Origin: Pseudoneurospora amorphoporcata
Lineage: Eukaryota; Ascomycota; Sordariomycetes; Sordariales; Sordariaceae
DNA length: 64,000 nucleotides
Reading direction: 5' to 3'
Assembly (NCBI GenBank): GCA_033297205.1
Contig: MU859171.1
Span: forward strand, 1-64,000
Below, piece by piece: positions 1-12,738 of the stretch. Within the stretch, counting starts at the first letter, position 1, and each line of letters begins with the position of its first letter. Under the pieces are notes generated by a model. It searched no databases, was not told the origin of the DNA, and saw nothing but the letters and a program-made list of their open reading frames with translations. Position numbers and translations under genes: made by a program.

Positions 1-92
<92 letters not shown>
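1..92. repeat. poly(A) homopolymer at window edge
   Basis: At least 92 consecutive A bases run from the first base of the window, so the true length is unknown. It may be a genuine long A tract, like the one at 42338-42402, or a sequencing or assembly artefact. No gene overlaps it. Confidence 0.95.
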
Positions 93-93
<1 letters not shown>

Positions 94-220
94 CCACTTC
101 ACCATACGTACACATTCAGGAAGAAGGGGAAAACTGTCCAAGAGATTGAAAGAAGCACACTGTAAGAAAAGCAAAAAGAAGAACCCTACAAAAAGGAATA
201 ACAAAAATGGCAAAAAGTGC

Positions 221-228
221 AAAAAAAA
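221..228 (-). terminator. RNA polymerase III terminator of tRNA-Met
   Basis: Eight consecutive T residues on the minus strand begin five bases past the tRNA 3' end, a typical Pol III stop signal. Confidence 0.75.
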
Positions 229-233
229 TTTTT

Positions 234-340
234 GGGACCTGGGAGGCTCGAACTCCCGACCTCAGGATTACTCCGGTATTTACACCGGATCATAGTTAAG
301 AATATGAGACCTGCGCGCTAGCCAACTGCGCCAAGGTCCC
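234..340 (-). tRNA. tRNA-Met(CAT), elongator type, with intron
   Basis: On the minus strand the ends GGGACCT and AGGTCCC form the acceptor stem. A D-arm follows, then an anticodon arm with CAT, then an intron of about 34 nt starting after position 37, then the TGG-arm with GTTCGAGCC. Removing the intron leaves a normal-length tRNA whose anticodon stem is CAGG/CCTG. The CAT anticodon with this non-initiator body suggests elongator Met; a lysidine-type Ile is not expected in the nucleus. Confidence 0.9.
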
Positions 341-1406
341 TTGTTTTGATGAAAATCCGGGTCAGATTCTTAACCTATAAGTGGGTCGGTCGGTGGACAG
401 GAAAGAGAGAAAAAAAAAAAAAAAAAAAAAGAGGTGAATTCCAAGTCGTGCCATCAACCCGACCTCCAAGGTCTACCTACCTACCTACGTGAATGGACAC
501 TTGACTTTTGTCGCATTCTTTTCTCTGGGTTTGGTATGAATGGATGGGATTTGGTGTTATCTTGATGGTAAGAAAATCGGTAATCCCTTATTTTTTTTTT
601 GTTGTTGTTGTTGTTTCGGTCTCGTGAAATTTCCAAAAGTTGGACTATTGGAGTCTTGTCTTCCTGCGGTGATGGGATCGATCGCAGTCGTAACTGCGGG
701 GGTAAGTTGAACTTACCATGGGGACAAAATTATTTCTTAGAGGTTAATAGGCAAGTAAATTTTTGGATTGCTGTACTTAGTCTAGTGTCCACTCGCAAGG
801 AAGGCATCTTTCGTCCTCCTTCTTCCTCCTTCAATCACCACTTTTTCATCCTTTACGCACTCGTGTTTACATTCACTCCGTTCACTCGACAGAAGGGACA
901 TGTATGTGTATGGTATTACGGCTGAAGCTTGTGAGTCTGATGGGATGTATTCATACAGGATTGAGCGTTTCTTCCATTATCATAGCTACTCGCCAGGACA
1001 GCGAATCTTCCACTTTTTGCAATGAGTTCATGTTGCCGCACCTTGACGGACGGTCCTTTGCTGTTTGCACAATGACGGCACAGCCTTCCATCTCAAGTAA
1101 ACGGTGGGGTTCATCCGCAAGATTCTCAGTGAGGCTTCAGGTCTCTACTCGGTTCCCGGTCGAGCTGGTCTCAAGCTGCAACCTTGTGCAGACAAGATAA
1201 TGGTGCCAGGACGGTCTGTGCCGCCCAGGCATTCACTGCCGTCCCTTCACTCGTATTCCGCCCCATTCACTTCGCCTCTCTTCGTCAAACAGCCCATATC
1301 TAGCTCTTGCGCATCGATCCCCAAGGGCAACCCAACCAACCACTTCCAGCACATCATCTCGACAACAGGGAAAAATCAGCAACGACGCTCCATCCTCTCA
1401 AACATC
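341..1406. other. intergenic region upstream of the 2EXR gene
   Basis: The stretch contains a 21-base A run at 410-430 and a short GTT repeat near 600. Open frames here have no recognisable protein features. It probably holds the promoter and 5' UTR of the gene starting at 1407. Confidence 0.5.
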
Positions 1407-2931
1407 ATGCCTCAAAAGAAGAAAAAGCCTCCGGTGGCACCGATGCCGCTTTTCAGCAAGCTTCCCGCGGAGATACAAATCATGATCTTCCACGAGGCGC
1501 TTCGGAAACCGCAGGTTCACTTTGTGAAGGTGGCGCGCGAGCAGAATCCTGGCGAAGGTAACGCGTTCTGGTCTGTGACCATGAAGCCCCGGGACAAGAG
1601 CGGCGACACTTCGGGTTATCGCCTGCTCGACAACATGCAGGACATTGCGCTCTTGTTCCCCGTCGCGGCCGAAGTGATGCGCAAAAACATGCTCGAGCTA
1701 CACCAACTGCCGCTCCTGAAGGACGGCTCGTGGATGATGGACGCGGCCACGGACCTCGTGGTGCTCGAGTTTGACTCGGACAAATCGGGGAGGATGCGGT
1801 TCTGGCATCCGCGGAACCGCGTGTACATTTCTTCCCAGGACGTCGATGCGATCCGTCGACAGCTGGAGGGGATCCGCAAAGTCGCTTTCGTGTACGGAGG
1901 GGAGCACCAGCCAGACGCGGGATCGAGCGAGAGTGTGTTTCCGTGCGTGAATCATCACCACTACCGCAAACACTCGAGCTGGAAGTTCTGTCCGGAGGAG
2001 CTGCTGGGGTTGATCTACCAGCTCTCCCATGTCGAAGCGGTCTACTTCATCCTCAAGCACAGGATCAATGCCAAAGTCGTGATCGACTATGCGACCAGCT
2101 ACTTTGCCGGTAAGTTAAGTTGCCTTTCTCCTCCCTTTGGTACTGGGGACTTGACTCACCTTTTCATTGCCCACCGTCCCTTATCCTTCTCCCTGATTCC
2201 CTCCCATTGCTTACCTTATTATGTTCTTAATCCCCTTGATCATGACTCCCTTGCTTGCTTGCTTGCTTTCTTGACTGACCAACCGCCACCACCACCACAT
2301 TGAAGTCCCCCCCGCTACACGCAACAGCTTCGGCCTCAAAACCTTCTACTCCACAACGAGGAGCTACATAACCGTCCCCCTTCCTTCCTACACCATCGGG
2401 CCGGTCTACCACGCCACCTGGAAGACGAAGGACTGCATCTGGCCGGAGGACTTCCCACCCATGCTCGTCAAGGCAGCCCGCGCGACGGCCATGGCCCTGG
2501 CCCCCGACTCCAGAGAGAAACGATACGCCGAGCACGTGCGCAAGCTCTCCCACCTAGGCCGCAAACTGGACCATCGCGACGTGGTCACCTCCCTGGTCTC
2601 AAGCATGATCCGCCAAGTGCGCGTCGACCAAGATACCCCGGTGTCGCCGGACTACGAGTGGCCGGACCCGGTGCCGCCGCCTCTGGTCAACACGGCTCGG
2701 TTTAAAGCCTACAGGGAACAACACAGGCGGGACTACAACCTTGACAACCTCACCAGGGAGAGGCGGGAGAATCTGGAGTTTGGCATGTTGCTTATGGTGG
2801 ATGATGCGGCTCCGGGTGCTAGCAAGGGCGTCGTCAAGGGTAAGAAGGCTGGTGGTGGTGGTGGCGTAAACAAGAAGAAGAAGAAGAAGGAGAAGGAGAC
2901 GACGACGGAAGGTGGAAGGTCGGTTGCCTAA
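1407..2931 (+). CDS. 2EXR-domain protein
   Basis: Two exons, 1407-2109 and 2306-2931, joined by a GTAAGT...GAAG intron with frame kept, encode about 442 residues. The chosen ATG begins MPQKKKKPP. An earlier in-frame ATG at 1104 would add a stretch with no protein-like features. Residues about 14-120 read PLFSKLPAEIQIMIFHEAL, the typical start of the fungal 2EXR domain (an F-box-like, leucine-rich fold). Its molecular role is unknown and it is expanded in filamentous ascomycetes. The middle is rich in W and aromatic residues; the C-terminus is a glycine then lysine-rich tail. An adaptor function is possible by analogy with F-box proteins, but that is inference. The family call rests on the N-terminal motif only. 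Confidence 0.8.
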
Positions 2932-3430
2932 AGATGTTGTTGTTGTTGTTGTGGTTGTTGGACTAAAGGAGGACAAGGAGTCGGGAATGGCTTCAATGGT
3001 TTTGTTCGTGAAAGGGCAATGAACGGTTGCAAGGTGGAAACGCTCCAACTTGCATCAAAAGCCCTTTTTCTTTCTTATAACACGGTTCCGGGGTCGATGA
3101 AGGCTGAATTTATTGGTTCCCACATGCGCAGCAGATAGCGAGGGTTTGCATGTAGGTACAAGATTCGCATGGGAAGACGGGGTGACCCAGGATCTAGGGT
3201 TCAAGTGTTGCCAGAGGAAGGGCAAAGAGGTAGAGGTAGAGGTAGATAGCAATGCGTCAACCTCTATGCGGAAAAGCCTTAAAGATGTCTTTTCAAGGAC
3301 AAATCAATAACCAAGAATACCAACGCCTAAAAATGAGGTCCACGAATAAAGGTCATACATGCATATATGCTCTGGAAATCCGCCCGACGTAGAAGCAGAC
3401 GCCCAAACATCAACCAAATTGCATAAATAC
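2932..3430. other. intergenic region between convergent genes
   Basis: 3' flanks of the 2EXR gene and of the minus-strand gene ending at 3431. A short GTT repeat lies at 2937-2952 and a GGTAGA repeat near 3230. No gene is seen. Confidence 0.5.
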
Positions 3431-4339
3431 TCAAGCGTCAGGATCTGTTTCCTCCTGCGGCTCCTCCTCCTCCTCCTCCTCCTCCGAGCCAAACCCACTA
3501 CTAGTCCTTCTCCTTCTCTTCCTCATCATCCTCGCTCTCATCCTCATAATCCTGCGTTCCATATCCTCAAGCCCGTCATCATAACTGCCGCTGCCAGTAC
3601 CGTCGTCACCCGAGTGCCCAAGTCTACTATTTCCCAAGTCAACACTTTCACCATCTCCACCTCCCTGCTCCTGTATGTCCCAATCACCCCCCTCCCCCTC
3701 CCCATCCTCATCCTCTTCTTCCCACCCCCTCTTCCTCTTCCCCTTCCCCATCCCCAACTCCCTTCTCCCCTCCATGTCATCAAAATCAAAACTCCCATGC
3801 ACTCCATGCCCCTGTCGCTGTCGTCCCCCCACTCCCACTCCCACTTCCACTTCCACTCCCCCTTCCACCTCCACCTCATCCACCCCCACCCCCACCCCAG
3901 AATCTACAACCTCCCCCAACCCCCCTTCCACAACGCCCTCCCCCACCAAAGCCATCAACCTCGCCCTCCACATCTCATCCCGCCTCTCCACCGCCTTCCT
4001 CACCACCCCCCTCACCACCTCCCCCCTCATAATACCCTGCACGTGAACGTCCCGCACAACCCCGGCCAACAACAGCTCCCTTTTTTCGCGCTTTTCGCGC
4101 TCGAGCAGGAGCGTCTCGCCGCGCAGCTGCTGCTCGCTTTCTACATATAGCTGGAATTTCTCGACCATTTCCAGAGCGGCGCCGAGGGACCGTCGCGTGC
4201 GGACCAGCGAGGCTTGGAGGGTTGCGAGTTCTTTCTGGTGATGGTGATGGTGATGGTGGAGGGGGGTGGGGGGTTGTTGTTGTTGACTGGGGTTGGGGTT
4301 GGGGTGGCGGAGTTCAGAGTCGGGGTGTTGGTCGCTGTT

Positions 4340-4379
<40 letters not shown>

Positions 4380-5695
4380 GATTGCCTTGATGCGGAGGAC
4401 AGGGGCCTTTGGAGTTGGTTTTGGTTTTGGTGGTGGTTTTGGTGGTGAGCAAACGCGGAGGCAGAACTGGAGGCAGAACTGGAGGGGGGATAATAGGAGG
4501 AGGAAGGGGAGGCGCGAGAGTGGGTCTGTGTTGCCTCTGGTTCCTCATAATGGTCGTGGTGGAGGTCGTGAGCGTGAATGGTGGTTGCGTTGGACGTACA
4601 TGTACGCCTTGAACTCAAGGCTGACTCCATGTCTCCATGTCGGGAAGAGTTGGAGCAGGGCGTTATGGGTAACGAGGTACGAGCACTAGGGCCGGTTACG
4701 GGCACCATGTTCATGCCCATGGCGAAAGGGCTGGTGGTTGGCGGGCTGGAGACTACTACTGCTGCTGTTGTCGTTGTTGGAAACGGACGACGATACCGTG
4801 CTCGACTGCCCGAAGGTGGTGGTGTGCTGCAATCCAACTGAGCACGAATAGCCTCGCTGAATTGCGATGTCGTCAAGCTAAACGCTTCCGTCTCCGAGCC
4901 CGAGTCAGGGTCATGGGGTCGGTGATCCAAAGCCGTGTGAAAAGTTGGGTTGCTGGGTGTTTCTAGCGAACGTGGTTGTTGATCCCTATCAAGTCCCCTC
5001 TTCTCCCTGTCAACCTCCACCGGCACTGGCACCTCCAAGTCCACAGTATCGTCATACTGCTGGAACCTCTCAATCGCCTTATCCTTCTCCCTCAGCTCGG
5101 CCCTAAGCCGTTCAATCTCCTCCTGCGCTTCCTTCTCCCTTTTGCGCCGTTCGGTGTAGACGCGGTTCATCTTCTCCTCGCTTAGAGTTAGAGAAGCGTT
5201 GCGACGGATGGTGATGCTGCGGCGCTTGGAGATCCGGCTGTTGAGGGCGGCGGCGGTGTCTGTGTTGGAGGTGTTGGGTTGTGGTGTTGATGATAACCTT
5301 AAGGGATCAGATGGTCGACGGGAAGATGTGCTGTGATGGATATATAAACACTTTGCGGAACCCGACGCTGCTGCTGGTGCTGGTGACGGTGGTTGCAAGG
5401 ATGTGCGCCGGACCATGGGAGTCAATCCCGTCGAGAGTGAGAGTTCGTCTTCCAACAGCTGCAGGCCAGCCGCAGAGTCTGGAGAAAATTGGGTTTTGCC
5501 TCGAACCCGAACAGTCTTTGTTATCCTATTCTTCCGGTTCCCCCGTGGTGTTCTCGGGGGAATAGGTGGTGATGTTTCTCGTGTGCATGGCACTCCCACA
5601 GGGTGCTTGATCGCAGTTCCAGTCCCAGTTCGACGCGTCCGTCTCAACGCTATGGGGAGGCTTAGATCATCCATGTCGTGGTCGTGGTCTGTCAT
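3431..5695 (-). CDS. low-complexity coiled-coil protein of unknown function
   Basis: A single uninterrupted frame encodes about 754 residues from an ATG giving MTDHDHDMDD. A further in-frame ATG lies 27 codons upstream at 5776; the shorter start was preferred because the extra residues are phenylalanine-rich and unlike the rest. I do not recognise a family. A charged heptad-like region at residues about 173-215 (EEIERLRAELREKDKAIERF) and another about 510-580 predict coiled coils. Between them lie runs of Ser, Gln (12 CTG/CAG units at 4343-4378) and His; the C-terminus has basic clusters (GKRKR, RKRRRR) then a Glu run, compatible with nuclear location. The last third is compositionally extreme, with a purine-rich coding strand. 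Nothing shows a catalytic function. Confidence 0.7.
4343..4378. repeat. (CTG)12 microsatellite encoding polyglutamine
   Basis: Twelve CTG units on the plus strand, read as CAG on the coding strand, give a Gln run around residue 440-451 of the protein above. It is likely length-polymorphic between strains. Confidence 0.9.
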
Positions 5696-6649
5696 GTTTA
5701 TTCTCCGTCGAGTCCGATGTGAAGTGAAGGGTGGGAAAAAAAAATAGCAATGTGACCAGTCGACAGGTGGCAGCAACAGAGACTCAGCGAGACGAGCTGA
5801 TTCGATTCACAGTGACAAGGTTCCTCCTCTCAACAGGGTCAGAAAGAGACAGGACTCGGGACCTGTCTTCTTAAAAGATTTTACCGTGATTTGCCTGCCG
5901 TCAACTCGCATCAACGACCGCGTTTTCAAACCCAATTGACATTTTGCTTGAGAATTGCGGTCGGGCATAGACAGCCATGTTGTTTGTTTGTTTTCCAGTT
6001 TGGGAATGTGGGGGTCAAAACAATCCAACGACGAACGAGAACGCGCGGACCCCGCTGGCCTGGGAAGCTTCATTATGTCTCATTCATGTGAATGGAGGGA
6101 GGCCCCGATGCTTTGATGTTTTGATGCTGTGAGGGCATTGGAACCGTATGTCATTCCAGTCAGCAAAGTTGATTGTTTTCAGAGTTTACACTTACACAGG
6201 ATCAGATCGCGAATGTTTTTGTTGATAACCGTCAGGGGTGGATAACCAGAAGATGGCCCTACCCATCCATGGTCATCGAGTGTTGACACTGTAAGCCGTT
6301 CGAAAAGCAAGGGATGATAGGTATGGGTTTGTTTGCCTGCCACCACTGTCCTGCCATCATCTTTGATCACGAAACTCCCCAAAACATAAACAAAGTGTAC
6401 AACTCGATAAGATTGACAAAACATACCTTTTCTGTTAAAATAATGATCCCTTTTGACGCCCATTCACCATCCATCCATCCCCCCTATGTGCCATGTTTTA
6501 TACCTCGAAAAATACAAGACATAGATACCAGCTGTAACAACACAGAGGCAGTAAAGAGCCCATGATTCCACTACCACCTCATTAATTGGCCTTATGCGAT
6601 GGCTCGTCGCGCAACGGCCAACATGCATCTTAATTCCTCGCCAAACCCC
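5696..6649. other. intergenic region
   Basis: Upstream flank of the coiled-coil gene and 3' flank of the BuGZ-like gene. No coding or RNA signal stands out. Confidence 0.5.
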
Positions 6650-7861
6650 CTACGCCGCAGCAACCGCATACCTCGGCAGCAGCGCCATCTTCTCCTCTGG
6701 ACTGACTTCGCTATCGCCATACACCATGCGCATATGCTTATCCTTGCCCTTACCCTTCTTCTCCGCACCAGCGTCCTCTCCCGCCCTGGCGCCAGGCGGC
6801 GGCTTGCTGCCTTGACCCTGCTCCGCGGCACGGATAAGCTGATCGATCTCGTCTCCTCCTCCTCCTCCTTGCCTTGCCGCGCCAGAAACCAGCTCATCGA
6901 CAGTCGAGGCTGCGCCGGGGTATCCGCCAGCACCACCACCACCTGGTGGACCACCGTTGTAGTAAGGGGGCATATGTGGGAGAGTAGTGCCGCCCGTCGT
7001 CGGTCTGGGGGGGAAGACGGGAGGGTAGGCGCCCACAACGACACCTGGCTGTACTGGGGGTGGGAAGGCACCGGGCATGACGCCGACGGGCGGGGGGTAC
7101 GGGAATCCTGGTTGCGGGGGAGGGAAGGGGGATGCCTGTTGTGACGTTATTCATGTTAGTTAGCCTATTCTGGCTTTGAAACCATGGCAGAAGAACTTAC
7201 ACCTTGTGCCGGACTCTGCCCAGCAACCGGCGACACAGAAGCAGGAACCTGAGCTTGCTGCTGCTGCTGCTGCTGCGACTTGGGCACCACAACCGGCACG
7301 GGCAGGGTGCCACCGTTGGCCTTGATCTGCGCGACCTTTGCCCTGTGGTCGGCCAGCCTCTTCTTCAGCTCCTCGGGGGTCTCCATCTTGATCTTCTTTG
7401 CGGGCCCTTGGCCACCCGCGTGTCCGGGCGGGGGGTTGCCCGTGGCGGCATGGCGCTCGGCCTGTGCTGTGTAAAAGTTTGTGATGATGCGCTGGTTGTG
7501 CTGCTGGACAATGTCGTCGGGCACGCCCTCCATGCCAAAGATCTCAATGTCGAGTCCCTGTCGGTTGGCCAGCGCGTTCTCCACCTTGTCGAGCGCTTCC
7601 TTGTGCACCTGGTTCATGTGGACCGAGAGACCGCCGGCCGTGTTCAGTCGCTTGCCGCATCGGTCGCACTTGAAGTGCTTGGCTTTCTGGTGGGAGATGA
7701 GGAGCTTGAGATCCTCAAAGTCGCGTTCGCCTGCGGGGTTGAAGTGTTTGTATTAGCGAATTGTTCTTGCAATTTGGCAACAGATGGTACGTACAGTAGT
7801 AGCACCATGGACGAGCAAGGAGCTCCTCGACGTCCGGGTGTCCTCTCTTTTTCTTGCCCAT
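6650..7861 (-). CDS. two-C2H2 zinc-finger protein, BuGZ/ZNF207-like
   Basis: Three minus-strand exons, 7861-7795, 7730-7201 and 7135-6650, with GTACGT and GTAAGT donors and CAG acceptors, give 360 residues in one frame. The N-terminus MGKKKRGHPDVEELLARPWC matches the BuGZ/ZNF207 (plant SUF4) family. Two adjacent C2H2 fingers have C20/C23-H36/H41 and C44/C47-H60/H65, followed by the family signature HKE...D.E.FGMEGVP. The remainder is Pro/Gly/Gln-rich, as in the family. Animal BuGZ binds Bub3 and microtubules and supports kinetochore-spindle attachment, with additional splicing-related roles. I could not identify a Bub3-binding GLEBS motif with certainty. The adjacent gene is a kinesin-8, another spindle protein, but the two are not obviously co-regulated. 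Confidence 0.88.
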
Positions 7862-8510
7862 CTTGATTGATTTGTGGTGGTATTTTTGTGCGATTGGATC
7901 CGAATCAGAGTATCTTGACAAAATTTGGTGTGGTCGAGGACGGGCGCAATGTGAGGTGGTGATGGTGGTCGTCGTCAATGGGAATGGAATAGAAATGGTT
8001 CGTTGTTCTTGGTTGGATTATTAGCGATGATGGAATTGCAGTCAATCGAGGTCATCGCGGCCATGCGGTCGTAGCAACGCGCGCGCGCGGACAGCCAAAT
8101 GTTCAGCCACAGTACCTACCCAAGGTAAACTGTGGCTAGGAACCCTTGTGGGCAAGCTTAGCCACAAGGCGCAGCACGTGATGCCCCTGATCGTCAACAT
8201 TACCACCACCGTCACCCTAGACGTATCATAAGTAAGAATTCGCTAAGTATGTACTACTAACATGTACTCATGTGCTTTGGAATCATAGCCTTTTAGACTA
8301 CCAACCAAGCCTTTCTCAAAGAACCAACTCCACCAAAACTCAAACACATTGTACAACCTAACAACGGTGTACACAAATGGCTATGGGTATGCAAACATCC
8401 ATAGTCAGTCAAACACATACCCAACCAACTATCTAACTAAACCTTGATGCCAATACGCTATGCTATGCTATGCAATCCTCTCTTAGTCTAGTCCTTTCTT
8501 ACTTACTTAC
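7862..8510. other. intergenic region upstream of the BuGZ-like gene
   Basis: Contains a short CG alternation (about 8078-8089) and an ACTT repeat near 8500. No gene is recognised. It holds the BuGZ promoter and the kinesin 3' flank. Confidence 0.5.
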
Positions 8511-11500
8511 TTACTGCCAAAGGGAAGAGGACCCCACAGATTTCCTACCACCAATCGGTCCACCCCCAATGGTAGTCCTCCTATTCCTACCACCATCAAA
8601 AGAACCAAACCCGCTGAGCTTATTATTCACCGAATTATTGTTATCTTCCCCTCCTCCGTTTGGACTCCTGCCACTTCCGTTTCCATTCCCGTTAATCCCC
8701 ACGCCCAACCCCAACCTCCTAGGCTGAGCATTCGTCAAGCCACTTGCACTTTTCGTCGGCGGCGGCCCTCCTGGCATGATCCCGCTCTCCACCAACCACG
8801 AGTTATTCGGACCTAAACTGACTCTCCTACCGGCAGCCAATCCTGTCGTCCCCCTTCTGACAGGAGGCGGTGATCCCGTGATAGTCCCCAGCGGAATTCC
8901 TCCTCCTCCCTTTTTTCTAGCGCTAGACCCCGCCGCTCCCGACTTCTCCAGAGCATTACTACTACCCCTCCGATGTCTCGAAATGCCATTCGTCGCGCTA
9001 GCCAGTGGACCGCCCGTGCCCACGCCCATACTGCTTCTCCGCCCACCGCTTCCGAGTCCCGCGTGTGCACCGATACTAGCGCGATGGTGAGCCCCCATAC
9101 TGGCTCTTCCATGCAGACTACCTCCGAAACTGGCTCTGTGACCACCGATACTGGACCGGCCGTGGCCAACACTGGCCCGGTGCGAGACTTTGGCAACACT
9201 AGAGCTAGGTCGTGATGACGACGACGACGACGCCGCTGGTCCTCCTGGAGTGGAAGCCGAGCCGTTACCGCTGCCGGTTGAGAGCGGCGCCGCGCTAGAC
9301 GCCCTCCGCTTGGCTTTGGCCATCGACGCTGCGGTGCCCGACATCAAGCTAAGCCTGTCGCGACGCTTCTTCTCCTGCAGGGCCCATCTAAGTTTGAGGG
9401 GGTCGATGACTAGGGAGTTATCCGAGTCCGTCGAGCCTCCCGAAGCTGAACGGGGCGAGGGAGAGAGGCGGCGTGGAATGGCTGAGCCGAGTGATAATCG
9501 AGAGGATGACTTGCGCATGACGACGGGCGGCTGGTTCTCGTCGACTTGCTGCTGTAAGGAGGACATTGCGGCGGTTGGCGGGGGTGGCAGAATCTTCGGG
9601 CTGCTATCGTGGTTGCCATTGTTCATCGTCGTGTTGGTGGACGACGAAGGAGCCGCCGCGTTCGGTGCCTTGGCCGAGTACGAGACCGGGGAAGAGTAGG
9701 CATTAGCTGCTCGACTTACGGGGATACTCCTCAACGGCTGCGCTGGCCTCTCCTCATCGCCTCCGTTCTGCTGTGAAGCAGCATTATTGCTGTTGGCCAG
9801 ATTCAAGTTAAAGACCGGTGGTGGCTGAGACTGAAGTACTCCGTTACCAGTGACAGTCGCTGCAGGGGTTGATCCAGCCAGCGAAGTCCGAGACTTGGAC
9901 AAGAATCCGGCCTGGAACCGGTTCGGCTTGCCGATAGACAACCCCGAAAGATCTGGGATCGATGGCAACGCCGGGCCGGTTCCATCGTCCATTTCCACAT
10001 CCTCGTCGGTATTGTCGCGCTGTGGAGGCGGAGGACTCTTCATATCGCTCAGGTAACTCGGCATCGATGGCCGTACAGGCGAGATGCCATTCTCAGGCTC
10101 GCCGGGACTGGAGTCCCACTTCTGCGGCGTCTTCTCAAAATCCGCCAATGTTCCTTCCTCTGTCTCATCGTCTCTCCACCGCACCGAGTGCTTCTTCTTT
10201 ACGGGCGTGAATGTGAATGAGGTGCCGGCCTTCTTAGATGCTGCGTAGGCGACCTTCCTGGCCTTCATAGGTGAAAGATGAGGAACCGTCTCCCCATCCC
10301 AGTTCTCCACTGGCGCCTCTACGTCCGCCGCTGCCGGTTCCTCCGTCGAGATGTCCATAGCAGTCTCGTCGGTCAAAGTCGAATTTGCCATGCTCACCGC
10401 CGCCGCGCTGGCGGAAAACACCAGTTGGGGAATCGCCTTTGCGCCATTATTAATCGCAGCACCACTCTTCCTCCTAAGTTTGGGCACATTGAGTCCTGTT
10501 GTCCCCTGATAATATCCAGCCGCCGTCGAAAGACTTCCATCAGGCTTGACGACCTGGCCAGCCGCCTGAAGTCCCGTCTCCAACAGCCGATTCACCATCC
10601 CCTTCGCATGCTCCACCGCCTGTCGCTCCTCCATCCTCAACAACTCCTCCAGGCTCGCCATGATCTCAAACTGCGCCATCAGCAGCGCCTGCAAGACCGC
10701 TGCATCACCAGCCTTATCCTGTTCAACGACCTCGTGGTATGCATCGCGCATGAATCCGGTTCTCAGCAACTCCGCCTCCCGCGCGAGCATGTCCCTTTCA
10801 GCGTTGCAACCTTGGCCGTTCCCGCCCATAGCAGGTAACTGCGAAATGCTGTGTTGAAGGGCGGTATCGAGGGACCTCTCCCAATTACACCTCCCCAGGC
10901 GTTGGTGGATGTTGTTCCTGTTGGTCTCGAGCTCGTTTATCATGTCGATGGCAGCCCTGCGGATGGCCGTCAAGGGCGCCGGCATCTCCTGTTCACTCGC
11001 GCACCCGCGCGCATCGCAAACCGAGTCAAAGGCCGCGATCCATGACGACAGCAGGCCGATCCTCCGCTCAATGGCGCGCTGCTGCTTCATGAAACCAATC
11101 ACCTCCGAGCGGTCCTTCTCAGCATGTTCGTAGGCGGCGTGCAGCCTGGCCAGGCCTTCTCGTACCGCGGCATCGCGCTTCTCGCTCTGCTTGAGGAACT
11201 TTGCAAAGAAGACCTTTTCGGCATCGCGCTGCTGGGCCTTGAGCTCGTTGATAAGTGCCATCTGCTCGTCAATCTTGACCAAAAAGTCCTTGACGTGACG
11301 ATTGACGTTGAACACATTGCGCGTGACCTTTGTCTGGATGTTCTTGGCCCGGTTGGCGTACCGCAGCGTGTTCTGCGTTTCGTCAAAGTGCTCGCTCGAT
11401 GGGCTCACGCATACAATCATGACTGTCTTGCAGTTACCGCCTAGACTGAACTTGAGCAACCTCGTCAGCTTGCTGTTTCGGTAAGGAACATGGTTACGCT

Positions 11501-12738
11501 TGCTCGGGTCGCAGAGCGCATTGATGCAGCTGCCCAGCGCGAGGAGGGACTTGTTGATGTTGGCGCCCTCCAGCAGCCGTACGCCGCGGTTCTTGGTTGC
11601 GCTGGCGCGCTCGCTTCCGGCCAAGTCAATGATGGAGAGCGTGGCCATGGTATGAGGCTCATTGACGGCGGCATTGCGATCTTTTTGCGCCACGTTGATT
11701 TGCAGGACGGCATGTGAGCGGGACGAGACCGCGTTGGCGGCGGTGGGGGATACGGTGCGGTACTCGTTGCCTTGCACTATCATGTCCATGACCTCCTGCA
11801 CATCCTTGGGCTTGTGGCTCGTCAGGCCGGCCACACTGACTCCTTGGTTCGAGTCCTCGCGCAGCATTAACCCTTGCTTGTTGGTGGCGCTGCCAGGAGG
11901 CACGAGCAGGTCCCGGATGGTCTCGTTGTAGATTTCGAGGTAGGAGAGGGTGACCTCTGTGTGTTTCTCGCCGCTGCGCTCGTTGATCTTTTCGAACAGC
12001 TCCTGCATGGTGAGGAAGATGATACCTGGAGATTGTGGCGTTCCGGTAATGGTGTGGGTTTTGCCGCAGCCGGTGGCGCCATAGGCGAAGACAGTCGCGT
12101 TGTAGCCGTCGAGGACACTATCCAAGAGGCCCTTTGTTGTTCCTTCGTAGACTTCCACCTGGGAGGCATTCTCGTCGAATATTCGGTCGAAGGCAAAGAC
12201 TTGATCTTTGACTTTCTTTCCCATGGCTGGTACTACTGATCGGGAGAATTTCTGGATTGGGTTATCTTCTGGAGGATCGAAGACACTTGTCATATCGGTC
12301 AACTTGTTAGCATGTCTCGATCGGGTAACTCCAGGCCGTCAGTCCCAGGAGAAAGCAACCTACAGACACCTATCATCCACCACCTTGATCACTGGCCGGA
12401 TTCCCCTCTGGTTGAGTTTTGGGGTTGGCGCGGCCGCCAGCGACCCGTCGCCCAGGAATACCGTGCCCTCATCTCTCCTGACCCTGTAGTATGCGACGGC
12501 ATCTGTCAGTCTCGGTTCGACCAGTATGTCGAGCGCATCATGATCGTGGGATGGTGGTATTGCTCACAGCTGGGCAGCTTCTCTGATCGTAAACGGTCGG
12601 ACACGGACTGTAGCAATGCTTGAAGTCAGCAAGCGCATTCCTGTTTAAGAACAGACAAGAAAGCAAATCATACGACTGCATGCGAAACATACCTGCGACC
12701 GTAATGGACGAAGCGTTCGGGTCCGGATAGCCCGACAT
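8511..12738 (-). CDS. kip3: kinesin-8 (Kip3/Klp5-type) motor protein
   Basis: Four exons, 12738-12693, 12607-12568 (only 40 nt), 12483-12364 and 12285-8511, join in frame to 1326 residues. The splice choices rebuild the family start: SITVA-VRVRPFTIREAAQL, then FLGDGSLAAAPTPKL and VVDDRCLVFDPPEDNP. The motor contains the P-loop GATGCGKT (about 138-145), switch I SSRSH (about 256-260), switch II DLAGSE (about 289-294) and KLTRLL (about 341-346), followed by the neck region and short coiled coils. The motor is N-terminal, so plus-end directed movement is expected. Kinesin-8 proteins walk to microtubule plus ends and promote their shortening in spindle positioning and nuclear movement. The long C-terminal half is Ser/Gly/Pro-rich and basic, likely disordered, and may serve as a second microtubule-binding tail. 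Confidence 0.95.

Noticed and set aside
1..92. Poly(A) as a telomere or transposon tail
   Set aside because: No TTAGGG-type repeats and no element body next to it within the window.
1104..1406. Upstream ATG for the 2EXR protein
   Set aside because: The added 101 residues look like translated untranslated region, and the domain begins shortly after the ATG at 1407.
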